Positions 56,887 to 64,000 of a DNA stretch of 64,000 bases are shown in pieces. Source of the stretch: Streptomyces olindensis (GTDB lineage: Bacteria; Actinomycetota; Actinomycetes; Streptomycetales; Streptomycetaceae); contig JJOH01000002.1 of assembly GCA_000696115.1 (NCBI GenBank), forward strand, positions 279,230 through 343,229, written 5' to 3'. A program made the position numbers and the translations under genes. Positions within the stretch are counted from its first letter, which is position 1. Each line of letters begins with the position of its first letter. Below the pieces are notes generated by a model. The model saw only the letters and a program-made list of their open reading frames with translations, was not told the origin of the DNA and did no database searches.

Positions 56887-59172
56887 GTGAACCAGACGCC
56901 GGTCACCGCAACCGACGAGGGCATTCAGGTCGTCGGTGCCCGAGAGAACAACCTGAGGGACGTCTCCCTCGTCATCCCCAAGAACCGCATCACCGTCTTC
57001 GTCGGCGTCTCCGGTTCCGGAAAGTCCTCCCTGGTCTTCGACACCGTCGCCGTGGAGGCCCAGCGGCAGCTCAACGCCACCTTCCCCTGGAACATCCGGC
57101 ACGACCTGCCCAAGTTCGAACGGCCGCACGTCGACGCGGTCACCAGGCTCACCACCCCCGTGGTCGTCGACCAGCGGCCCCTCGGCGGCAACGCCCGCTC
57201 CACCGTCGGCACGGTCACCGACGTCTACACCGTGATGCGCGTGCTCTTCGCCAACCACGGCAACGACGGCCTCGGCCAGACCTGGCTCTACTCCTTCAAC
57301 GACCCCAAGGGCATGTGCCCCGAGTGCGAGGGCCTCGGCCGCGCCCGGCGCGTCAGCCCCGAGCTGATGATCGACCGCGGGAAGTCGATCGCCGAGGGCG
57401 CCATCCTCCTCCCCGGCTACACCGTCGGCAGCGCGAACTGGCAGTTCTACGCCAACTACGAGCGCCTGGACGCCGAGAAGAAGCTCGCGGACTACACGGA
57501 CGAGGAGATGCACACCCTGCTGCACGGCAGCAGCGGCACGGTCGAGGTGACCTACCCCAACGGCAACGTGCTGTCCCTGCGCTACGAGGGCCTCGTGGAC
57601 AGCTTCGTCCGCCGCCACCTGAAGCGGGACACGGGCGGCATGAGCAAGGCCGCGCGCGACAAGGCGGCCGAGTTCTTCACCGAGGGCGTCTGCCCCACCT
57701 GCGAGGGCGCCCGGCTCAACCAGAAGGCACTCGCCACCCGCATCGACGGCCACAACATCGCCGACTGGTCCCAGATGCAGGTCAGCGACCTCATCGGCGT
57801 CGTCGCCACGCTGCGGGAGCGGCTCGACACGCCGCTCGTCACCACCATCATCGAGACCCTGGAGCAGATCCAGGCCATCGGCCTCGGCTACCTCACCCTG
57901 GACCGCTCCACCTCCACGCTCTCCGGCGGCGAGGGCCAGCGGCTCAAGCTCGTCAACCACCTCGGCAGCGAACTGACCGGGCTGACCTACATCTTCGACG
58001 AACCCAGCGTGGGCCTGCACCCCCGTGACGTCAGCCGGCTCAACGACCTGCTGCGCGCCCTGCGCGACAAGGGCAACACGGTCCTCGTCGTGGAGCACGA
58101 CCCGGACGTCATGGCGGTCGCCGACCACGTCGTCGAGATCGGCCCCCGGGCGGGCGTCCACGGCGGCACCATCGTCTTCGAGGGCTCCCACGAGGAACTG
58201 CGCGCCGCGGACACACTGACCGGGCAGGGGCTGCGGCGCACCGGCGGGATCAAGGAGAACCCCCGCCCGTGGGGCCGCACCCTGCCGATCGTGAACGCGA
58301 CGGCGAACAACCTGAAGAACGTCTCCACCGAGATCCCCACCGGCGTCCTGACCGCCGTCACCGGAGTGGCCGGCGCGGGCAAGAGCTCCCTGATCGCCCA
58401 CGCCTTCCGCGCCCAGTACCCCGGGGCCGTGTTCGTCGACCAGTCGCCCATCCCGCGCTCCTCGCGGTCCACCCCGGCGAGCTACCTCAAGCTGATGGAC
58501 CCGATCCGCAAGCTGTTCGCCAAGGCCAGCGGCGAGGACGCCAGCCTCTTCAGCTTCAACTCCAAGGGCGCCTGCGAGGAGTGCGAGGGGCGCGGCCTGC
58601 TCATCACCGAGGTCGCCTACATGGACCCGGTCACCACGCACTGCGAGGTCTGCGAGGGCCGCCGCTTCAAGGAGTCGGTGCTCCAGCACCGGGTGCGCGG
58701 CAAGAACATCGCGGACGTGCTGGAGATGTCCGCCGAGGAGGCGGGGGAGTTCTTCCTCTCGGGACCGCTGCGGGCCAAGGCCAACGCCCTGATCGAGACC
58801 GGCATCGGCTACCTCGGCCTCGGCCAGTCCCTGGCCACCCTGTCCGGCGGTGAGCGCCAGCGGCTCAAGCTCGCCGACCGGCTCTCCGGCTCGGGCACCG
58901 TCTACATCCTCGACGAGCCGACCACCGGCCTCCACCTGTCCGACATCGACAACCTCGTCGGCCTGCTCAACCGGATCGTCGACCGGGGCAACACCGTCAT
59001 CGTCATCGAGCACGACCTGGCCGTGATCTCCCAGGCCGACTGGGTCATCGACCTCGGTCCGGAGGGCGGCAACACCGGCGGCGAGATCGTCTTCACGGGC
59101 ACCCCGGCCGACCTGGCCCGGGCGGCGCACTCACACACCGGGCAGCACCTGAGCCTCTACCTGGCCCAGTAG
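56887..59172 (+). CDS. drrC: UvrA-like self-resistance protein (DrrC type)
   Basis: 761-aa excinuclease-A-like ATPase shorter than true UvrA (about 950 aa), matching DrrC, which protects Streptomyces peucetius from daunorubicin bound to DNA. Both ATPase halves are intact: GVSGSGKSSLVFD and GVAGAGKSSLIAH (Walker A), LSGGEGQRLKL and LSGGERQRLKL (signatures), FDEPSVGLHP and LDEPTTGLHL (Walker B). Zinc-type CPECEG, CPTCEG, CEECEG, CEVCEG pairs remain. GTG 56887 behind AGAGAGGATGATTT. Probably removes or releases intercalated drug from DNA. Right-hand end of the cluster. Confidence 0.94.
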   Translation: MNQTPVTATDEGIQVVGARENNLRDVSLVIPKNRITVFVGVSGSGKSSLVFDTVAVEAQRQLNATFPWNIRHDLPKFERPHVDAVTRLTTPVVVDQRPLGGNARSTVGTVTDVYTVMRVLFANHGNDGLGQTWLYSFNDPKGMCPECEGLGRARRVSPELMIDRGKSIAEGAILLPGYTVGSANWQFYANYERLDAEKKLADYTDEEMHTLLHGSSGTVEVTYPNGNVLSLRYEGLVDSFVRRHLKRDTGGMSKAARDKAAEFFTEGVCPTCEGARLNQKALATRIDGHNIADWSQMQVSDLIGVVATLRERLDTPLVTTIIETLEQIQAIGLGYLTLDRSTSTLSGGEGQRLKLVNHLGSELTGLTYIFDEPSVGLHPRDVSRLNDLLRALRDKGNTVLVVEHDPDVMAVADHVVEIGPRAGVHGGTIVFEGSHEELRAADTLTGQGLRRTGGIKENPRPWGRTLPIVNATANNLKNVSTEIPTGVLTAVTGVAGAGKSSLIAHAFRAQYPGAVFVDQSPIPRSSRSTPASYLKLMDPIRKLFAKASGEDASLFSFNSKGACEECEGRGLLITEVAYMDPVTTHCEVCEGRRFKESVLQHRVRGKNIADVLEMSAEEAGEFFLSGPLRAKANALIETGIGYLGLGQSLATLSGGERQRLKLADRLSGSGTVYILDEPTTGLHLSDIDNLVGLLNRIVDRGNTVIVIEHDLAVISQADWVIDLGPEGGNTGGEIVFTGTPADLARAAHSHTGQHLSLYLAQ

Positions 59173-59182
59173 GACGCCCCAG

Positions 59183-59230
59183 GCGGCGGACGGCGGACCG
59201 GCCCGGACGGGGCGGCCCGCCGTCCGCCGC
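59183..59230 (+). terminator. Terminator after drrC
   Basis: 14-bp stem GCGGCGGACGGCGG (59183-59196) and CCGCCGTCCGCCGC (59217-59230), 20-nt loop. Confidence 0.7.
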
Positions 59231-59338
59231 ACGCGCGTCCCGCCAACGCCCTCCGCCTGTCATGGCCGCCGGCTGTCACCAAATGCCTTGGACAGACAAC
59301 TGCCCGAAGGGCAAGGGTGGTTGACGCACCAGCAAGAA

Positions 59339-59386
59339 GGCACGGCACGACACGGCACCACGACACGACACGGCATCACGACACGA
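59339..59386 (+). repeat. Short CACGACACGGCA-type tandem repeats
   Basis: Degenerate repeats of CACGACACG / GGCA in the 5' leader of the SDR gene, ending just before its GAGGAG ribosome site. No function suggested. Confidence 0.6.
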
Positions 59387-59395
59387 GGAGCGGTC

Positions 59396-60226
59396 ATGGA
59401 CAAGGTCTGGCTGATCACGGGCGCGAGCAGTGGTTTCGGGCGGGCGATCGCCGAGGCCGCCCTCGCCGCGGGCGATGTCGTGGTGGGCGCGGCCCGCCGC
59501 CCCGAGGCGCTGGACGACCTGGTCGCCGCCCACCCCGGCCGGGTGGAGGCACTGCGCCTGGACGTCGCCGACACGGGCGCCGCCGCGGCCGCGGTACGGG
59601 ACGTCGTGGCGCGGCACGGGCGGATCGACGTCCTGGTCAACAACGCGGGCCGGACGCACGTCGGGGCGTTGGAGGAGACCACCGAGGAGGAGTTGCGGGC
59701 GCTGTTCGAGGTGCATGTCTTCGGCCCGGCCGCCCTCACCCGGGCCGTGCTGCCGCACATGCGCGAGCGGCGCTCGGGCGCGATCGTGCAGATGAGCAGC
59801 ATGGGCGGCCAGCTGTCCTTCGCGGGCTTCTCGGCGTACAGCGCCACGAAGTTCGCCCTGGAGGGCATGTCCGAGGGGCTCGCGGACGAGGTGGCCGAGT
59901 TCGGGATCAAGGTGCTGATCGTCGAGCCGGGCGCCTTCCGCACCGGCCTGTTCGAGACCGGGAGGGCCGGCGCCAGCCAGGACAGCGGCGTGTACGGCAA
60001 GGTGAGCGAGACCCGCGGCCTGGTCGCGGGCGGCGACGGCACCCAGCCGGGCGACCCGGCCAAGGCCGCGGCCCTGATCCTCGCCGCGCTGGAGGCCGAC
60101 CCCACGCCCCTGCGCCTGCCGCTCGGCGACGACGGCGTCAGCGCGGTGCTCGGGCATCTGGACCGGGTGCGGGACGAGGTGCTGGCCTGGGAGAAGCGGA
60201 GCCGGAGCACGGGCTTCGACGACTGA
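59396..60226 (+). CDS. Short-chain dehydrogenase/reductase, substrate unknown
   Basis: 276-aa SDR: WLITGASSGFGRAIAEAALA cofactor motif, NNAGRTHVGALEET, Ser in VQMSSMGGQLSF, Tyr/Lys in YSATKFALEGMSEGL, and a C-terminal extension LRLPLGDDGVSAVLGHLDRV common to a widespread actinobacterial SDR subgroup. It lies beyond the drrC terminator and has its own leader with repeats, so it is probably outside the cluster. A role as the C-7 ketoreductase cannot be excluded. ATG 59396 follows GAGGAGCGGTC. Confidence 0.82.
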   Translation: MDKVWLITGASSGFGRAIAEAALAAGDVVVGAARRPEALDDLVAAHPGRVEALRLDVADTGAAAAAVRDVVARHGRIDVLVNNAGRTHVGALEETTEEELRALFEVHVFGPAALTRAVLPHMRERRSGAIVQMSSMGGQLSFAGFSAYSATKFALEGMSEGLADEVAEFGIKVLIVEPGAFRTGLFETGRAGASQDSGVYGKVSETRGLVAGGDGTQPGDPAKAAALILAALEADPTPLRLPLGDDGVSAVLGHLDRVRDEVLAWEKRSRSTGFDD

Positions 60227-60234
60227 CGACCCGT

Positions 60235-60270
60235 CACAAGGGTCCTGCCGGTCCGTGCAGGGCCCTTGTG
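60235..60270 (+). terminator. Terminator after the SDR gene
   Basis: 14-bp stem CACAAGGGTCCTGC (60235-60248) and GCAGGGCCCTTGTG (60257-60270) with one G-U pair. Confidence 0.8.
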
Positions 60271-60420
60271 CAATTCCTGTGGAGGCCTCAATCTTTCGGC
60301 TGACGCACAGGAGTCACCCCCTGGTTGGCATGGTCATGACTCTCGGCCGTGACTCCCGGGTGCTCCCACGGGCGTGCACCACACCCCACAGCGCACCACC
60401 GATTGAGGAGGACCCCTCAG

Positions 60421-62001
60421 ATGGCAGTGATGCGTACTCCCCACAGACCCACCCGGCGAAGACTGGCCGCGCTCGGCGCGACGGCCACCGCGGCGCTCGT
60501 CGCGAGCCTCGTCTCCGCCCTCCCCGCCGGCGCGGCACCGGCCGCCGCCGAAGGACGCGTCCAGTACGAGGGCGCCGCGAACGCCGTCGCCGACAGCTAC
60601 ATCGTCACCCTGAAGACCGAGAAGGCCGGCTCCGCCGCGGGCCGCGCCCTCGCGCACAAGTACGGCGCCGACATCGAGCGCACGTACACCAAGGCCCTGA
60701 ACGGCTACGAGGTCGAGGCCTCCGCGTCCGAGGCGAAACGTCTCGCCGCCGACCCGGCCATCGCCTCCGTCGTGCAGAACCGGACGTTCTCCATCACCGC
60801 GACGCAGCCCAGCCCGCCCTCCTGGGGCCTGGACCGCATCGACCAGAAGAACCTGCCGCTGAACAGCTCCTACACCTACCCCGACTCGGCGGGCGAGGGC
60901 GTCACGGCGTACGTCATCGACACCGGCGTCCGCATCACGCACGGCGACTTCGGCGGTCGCGCCTCCTACGGCTACGACGCCGTCGACAACGACAACACCG
61001 CCCAGGACGGCCACGGCCACGGCACGCACGTCGCCGGCACGGTCGCCGGGAACGCCTACGGCGTCGCCAAGAAGGCCAAGGTCGTCGGCGTCCGCGTGCT
61101 GAACAACTCCGGCCAGGGCACCACCGCGCAGGTCGTCGCCGGCATCGACTGGGTCGCGCGGAACGCGGTCAAGCCCGCCGTCGCCAACATGTCCCTCGGC
61201 GGCCCCGGCGACACGGCCATCGACACGGCCGTCCGCAACGCCATCACCTCCGGCGTCACCTTCGTGGTCGCGGCCGGCAACGAGTCCACCAACGCCTCCA
61301 CCCGGTCCCCGGCCCGCGTCACCGAGGCCGTCACGGTCGGCGCGACGACGTCGAGCGACGCGAAGGCGAGCTACTCCAACTACGGCTCCGTCCTGGACCT
61401 GTTCGCGCCCGGCTCGTCCATCACCTCGGCCTGGAGCACGAGCGACTCCGCGACCAACACCATCTCCGGCACCTCCATGGCGAGCCCGCACGTCGCCGGC
61501 GCCGCCGCCCTGCACCTGGCCGCCAACCCCACGGCCACGCCCGCGCAGGTCTCCGCCGCGCTGACGTCCGCCGCGACCACCGGCGTCGTCACCAGCCCCG
61601 GCAGCGGCTCGCCCAACCGGCTCCTGAACGTCGGCGGCGGTACGACCACCCCGCCCGGCCCGCGCTTCGAGAACACCACCGACCAGGCCATCGCCGACAA
61701 CGCCACCGCCGAGTCCCCGGTGACCGTCTCCGGCGTCTCCGGCAACGCCCCGTCGGCCCTGGCCGTCGAGGTGCACATCGTCCACACCTACATCGGCGAC
61801 CTCCAGGTCCAGCTGATCGCCCCCGACGGCACGGCCTACACGCTGAAGGGGTACGGCACCGGCGGCAGCGCCGACAACATCGACACCACCTACACCGTGA
61901 ACGCCTCCTCGGAGACCGCGAACGGCACGTGGAAGCTCCGGGTCAGCGACAACGCGAACTTCGACACCGGGCGGATCGACGCCTGGGCACTCCAGTTCTG
62001 A
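60421..62001 (+). CDS. Secreted subtilisin-like serine protease with C-terminal P domain
   Basis: 526-aa S8 peptidase. Sec/Tat-type signal peptide (TRRRLAALGATATAALVASL, cleavage near AGAAPA), inhibitor-I9 propeptide (SYIVTLKTEKAG to VVQNRTFSI), catalytic Asp in AYVIDTGVRITHGDF, His in GHGHGTHVAGTVAG, Ser in ISGTSMASPHVAGAA. The last 120 residues (ALAVEVHIVHTYIGDLQVQL, GTWKLRVSDNA) form a proprotein-convertase P domain, separated by a GGGTTTPPGP linker. GAGGAGGACC precedes ATG 60421. Extracellular proteolysis; no link to the antibiotic cluster seen. Confidence 0.94.
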   Translation: MAVMRTPHRPTRRRLAALGATATAALVASLVSALPAGAAPAAAEGRVQYEGAANAVADSYIVTLKTEKAGSAAGRALAHKYGADIERTYTKALNGYEVEASASEAKRLAADPAIASVVQNRTFSITATQPSPPSWGLDRIDQKNLPLNSSYTYPDSAGEGVTAYVIDTGVRITHGDFGGRASYGYDAVDNDNTAQDGHGHGTHVAGTVAGNAYGVAKKAKVVGVRVLNNSGQGTTAQVVAGIDWVARNAVKPAVANMSLGGPGDTAIDTAVRNAITSGVTFVVAAGNESTNASTRSPARVTEAVTVGATTSSDAKASYSNYGSVLDLFAPGSSITSAWSTSDSATNTISGTSMASPHVAGAAALHLAANPTATPAQVSAALTSAATTGVVTSPGSGSPNRLLNVGGGTTTPPGPRFENTTDQAIADNATAESPVTVSGVSGNAPSALAVEVHIVHTYIGDLQVQLIAPDGTAYTLKGYGTGGSADNIDTTYTVNASSETANGTWKLRVSDNANFDTGRIDAWALQF

Positions 62002-62200
62002 GCCGGGAAGCCGGCTGATCTGACCGGCAGCCAGGCGTCCTCGTCCTCGCGGCAGGGCCCCGGGTCCCCGACCCGGCCCGCCACGAGGGCGAGTTCGTCT
62101 CTCCCGGGGTTCTCGCGCATCCGGGTCCACTACGGGGTGGTTGTGCTTGTATGGGTGCGGAATGAGCAGAGGGAGACGCGCGAAGGACGGGATCCGCTGA

Positions 62201-64000
62201 ATGCTGGACGACGCCTCCCTGTCCGTGGCCGCGGCGGCCGGCACGGCCGTGACCGAAGCCGTCGGCACCGAGGCATGGCCCGCCGTGCGCGCCGCGGTGG
62301 CGCGGCTGCTGGGCCGGGGCACCCCGGGCGACGAACAGACGCATCTGGCGCGCCTGGACCGCGACATGACCGCCCTGCTGGAAGCGCACGACGAACGGCT
62401 GCGCATCCGGCTGGAGTCGGCCTGGCAGACCCGGTTCGAGATGCTGCTGGACGGGGCGGCGGACAGCGAGCGTACGCAACTCCTCGCGCGACTCGGGGAA
62501 CTGGTGGTGCTCGGGCACGGCCGCTACGCCCTCGCCGCGCAGCCCGGACTGTCGTCGACGGCGCCCGCCGTGCCCGTGCCGCCGTCACCGGCTCCGTCCC
62601 TCTCGCCTTCTGCTCCTCAGCCGCCTTTCTCTCCTCAGCCGCCTTCTGCTCCTCCGCCGCCTTCGCCCTCCCCGACCGCCGAGGCGTCCGGACCCGACGG
62701 CACGGTCCACGCTCCCGTGCTCGTCGGCAAACTCCCCACCGTGGCGGGGCCGTTCCGCGAGCGGCCCGACGCGGGCCTGCCGGACGGGCTGTGGGACGAG
62801 CCCTCGGCCACCTGGGCCCTCGTCGGGCCCCCAGGGGTGGGCAAGACGCGGCTCGCCGCGCAGCTGGCCCGCCGGGTGCTGCGGGACGGGGCGGCCGATC
62901 TCGTCGTGTGGATGACCGCCACGAGCGAGGACGCGGTCGTCTGCGGCTACGCCGAGGCGGCCGAGGCCGTCGCCGGGCAGGGCAGCGACCAGCCCGAGCA
63001 CGCGGCGGAGGCGTTCCGCTCCTGGCTGAGCTGGACCGACCGGCGCTGGCTGGTGGTGCTCGACGGGCTGCCCGGCTCCGCCGAACTGCACCACCTGTGG
63101 CCGCCGGAACGGCCCAACGGCCGCGTCCTCGTCACCACCGGGCACGCGGGGTCCCTGCCGGACGGCAGCAGACGCCTGGAACTCGGGCCGTGGGACGAGA
63201 CGGCCGCCGCCGACCAGCTGACGCGCGAACTCGCCGAACTCGGACGGACGGACGCCCCCGCGCGGATCGCCGTCGTGGCGGCCGACCTCCGGCAGCACCC
63301 GCTGGCGCTGTCCACGGCCGCCGCCCACCTGGCGTACACCGGCCTGGAGTGCGCCGCGTACCGCGAGGCCCTCCACGAGGCCCTCCGCGACCTACCGGAA
63401 GAGCCGGCCCCGAGCCTGCCGGACCCGCCGGGCCGCACCGCGCCGCCCGGCGCCGAGACCTCCGGCGGACCGGGCCCCGACCTGGTCACGGCCTGCTGGT
63501 GGCTGTCCGTCGCGACGGCCGACCGGCACGCCGCCGGCCTCGCCCGTCCCCTGCTCGAACTGGCCGCCGTGCTCGACCCGCACGGCGTGCCGGTCGCGGT
63601 CCTCACCAGCGGACCCGCGCTCCAGTACCTCGCACGGCGCCGGGCCCCGTCACACGGCGGCTCCCCGCGGATCGCCCCCTCGGACGCCCTGACCGCCCTC
63701 GACGTGCTGCACCGTCTGCGGCTGGTCGAACGCGGCGGCGACGCCGAGCACCCGACGGTACGCCTGAGCACTCTGGTGCAGAACGCCGTCCGTGCGGCGG
63801 TGCCGCCCGAGGACCGGGACGCGCTCGCCCTGAGCGCGGCCGACGCGTTGCGCGCGGTGTGGCGTACGGCGTCGGGCGCGCCGCGGTCCCCGCTGTGCAG
63901 GGCGTTACGGTCGGCCACCGACGTCCTGGCCGGACACGCGCGTGAGGCCCTCTGGCAGCCGCAGTGCCACCCCGTGCTCTTCCAGGCCGGCCGGAACCTC
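62201..64000 (+). CDS. NB-ARC/STAND-type ATPase, partial (C-terminus off the right edge)
   Basis: 600 codons are open to the window end. An alpha-helical N-terminal domain (residues 1-110, LARLDRDMTALLEAHDERL) is followed by a Pro/Ser-rich linker (APSLSPSAPQPPFSPQPP). The NTPase domain has Walker A ALVGPPGVGKTRLAAQLARR and Walker B RRWLVVLDGLPG. Actinobacterial proteins of this layout usually continue into tetratricopeptide repeats, which would be beyond the edge. Signalling or defence-type STAND roles are known for the class, but nothing here fixes one. ATG 62201 is preceded by AAGGACGGGATCC. Confidence 0.8.
   Translation, partial: MLDDASLSVAAAAGTAVTEAVGTEAWPAVRAAVARLLGRGTPGDEQTHLARLDRDMTALLEAHDERLRIRLESAWQTRFEMLLDGAADSERTQLLARLGELVVLGHGRYALAAQPGLSSTAPAVPVPPSPAPSLSPSAPQPPFSPQPPSAPPPPSPSPTAEASGPDGTVHAPVLVGKLPTVAGPFRERPDAGLPDGLWDEPSATWALVGPPGVGKTRLAAQLARRVLRDGAADLVVWMTATSEDAVVCGYAEAAEAVAGQGSDQPEHAAEAFRSWLSWTDRRWLVVLDGLPGSAELHHLWPPERPNGRVLVTTGHAGSLPDGSRRLELGPWDETAAADQLTRELAELGRTDAPARIAVVAADLRQHPLALSTAAAHLAYTGLECAAYREALHEALRDLPEEPAPSLPDPPGRTAPPGAETSGGPGPDLVTACWWLSVATADRHAAGLARPLLELAAVLDPHGVPVAVLTSGPALQYLARRRAPSHGGSPRIAPSDALTALDVLHRLRLVERGGDAEHPTVRLSTLVQNAVRAAVPPEDRDALALSAADALRAVWRTASGAPRSPLCRALRSATDVLAGHAREALWQPQCHPVLFQAGRNL

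Noticed and set aside
56662..59130. Minus-strand frame of 822 codons opposite drrC
   Set aside because: Shadow of the UvrA-like gene, whose motifs are complete on the plus strand.
56887..59172. Housekeeping uvrA
   Set aside because: It is about 200 residues too short and lies beside a DrrAB-type exporter, so DrrC-type resistance is more likely.
62137..63945. Plus-strand frame of 602 codons
   Set aside because: Arg/Pro-rich translation without motifs; the +2-shifted frame from ATG 62201 carries Walker A and B and stays open to the window end.

Overview
The window is high-GC actinobacterial chromosome, almost certainly Streptomyces. Support comes from the WhiB-family protein, the F420-type nitroreductase, heavy GTG start use, leaderless-looking promoters (TANNNT followed 6-7 nt later by the start codon) and rare TTA codons. 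No tRNA, rRNA, insertion sequence or CRISPR array was seen, and no gene-free stretch exceeds 300 bp.

Region 1 (1-11.9 kb) is conserved core: class II and class I fumarases, a DUF1707 protein, a WhiB-like protein, GlpX, a DUF4245 protein, a nitroreductase, XseB/XseA, IspH, polyphosphate glucokinase, a membrane protein and YchF. Region 2 (12.0-15.7 kb) is a three-gene island: class III aminotransferase/phospho-lyase, APH-fold kinase and ROK regulator. It looks like a hydroxylysine- or ethanolamine-type catabolic unit rather than part of the antibiotic cluster.

Region 3 (about 16.0-59.2 kb) is an apparently complete anthracycline gene cluster of the rhodomycin/aclacinomycin/cosmomycin class. 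Minimal PKS and starter genes form a chain with 4-nt overlaps (KS alpha, CLF, Ser-type KSIII, AT, preceded by the anthrone oxygenase), while the ACP lies 25 kb away beside a SARP activator. Ring formation uses a C-9 ketoreductase, a didomain aromatase carrying an extra C-terminal NTF2-like domain, an AknW/DpsY-type cyclase, an aklanonate methyltransferase and a SnoaL/AknH-type fourth-ring cyclase. An rdmA-B-C-(N-methyltransferase)-rdmE block predicts ester hydrolysis, C-10 decarboxylation/hydroxylation and C-11 hydroxylation; an SDR/NTF2 pair may add C-1 hydroxylation. Deoxysugar genes (rmlA, rmlB, 2,3-dehydratase, 3-ketoreductase, 3-aminotransferase, two N-methyltransferases, 3-dehydratase, 3,5-epimerase, 4-ketoreductase) can account for L-rhodosamine, 2-deoxy-L-fucose and L-rhodinose. 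An AknOx-type secreted flavoenzyme could oxidise the terminal rhodinose. Three glycosyltransferases are present, two next to AknT-like P450-derived helpers, which suits sugar chains at two aglycone positions (C-7 and C-10).

Self-protection genes are a DrrAB-type exporter, a glutathione peroxidase and a DrrC-type UvrA-like protein. A PadR regulator gene sits beside one copy of a 21-bp AT-rich palindrome that also lies upstream of a Ddn-like reductase gene and twice upstream of the exporter. This suggests an undescribed PadR-controlled protective regulon that includes an orphan ornithine-cyclodeaminase-like protein. SARP-type TCGAG heptamers spaced about 11 or 22 bp occur in four divergent promoter regions, and TTA (bldA) codons occur in rmlA and the exporter ATPase.

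Region 4 (59.4-64 kb) holds an SDR, a secreted subtilisin-like protease with a P-domain, and the start of an NB-ARC-type ATPase that runs off the right edge.
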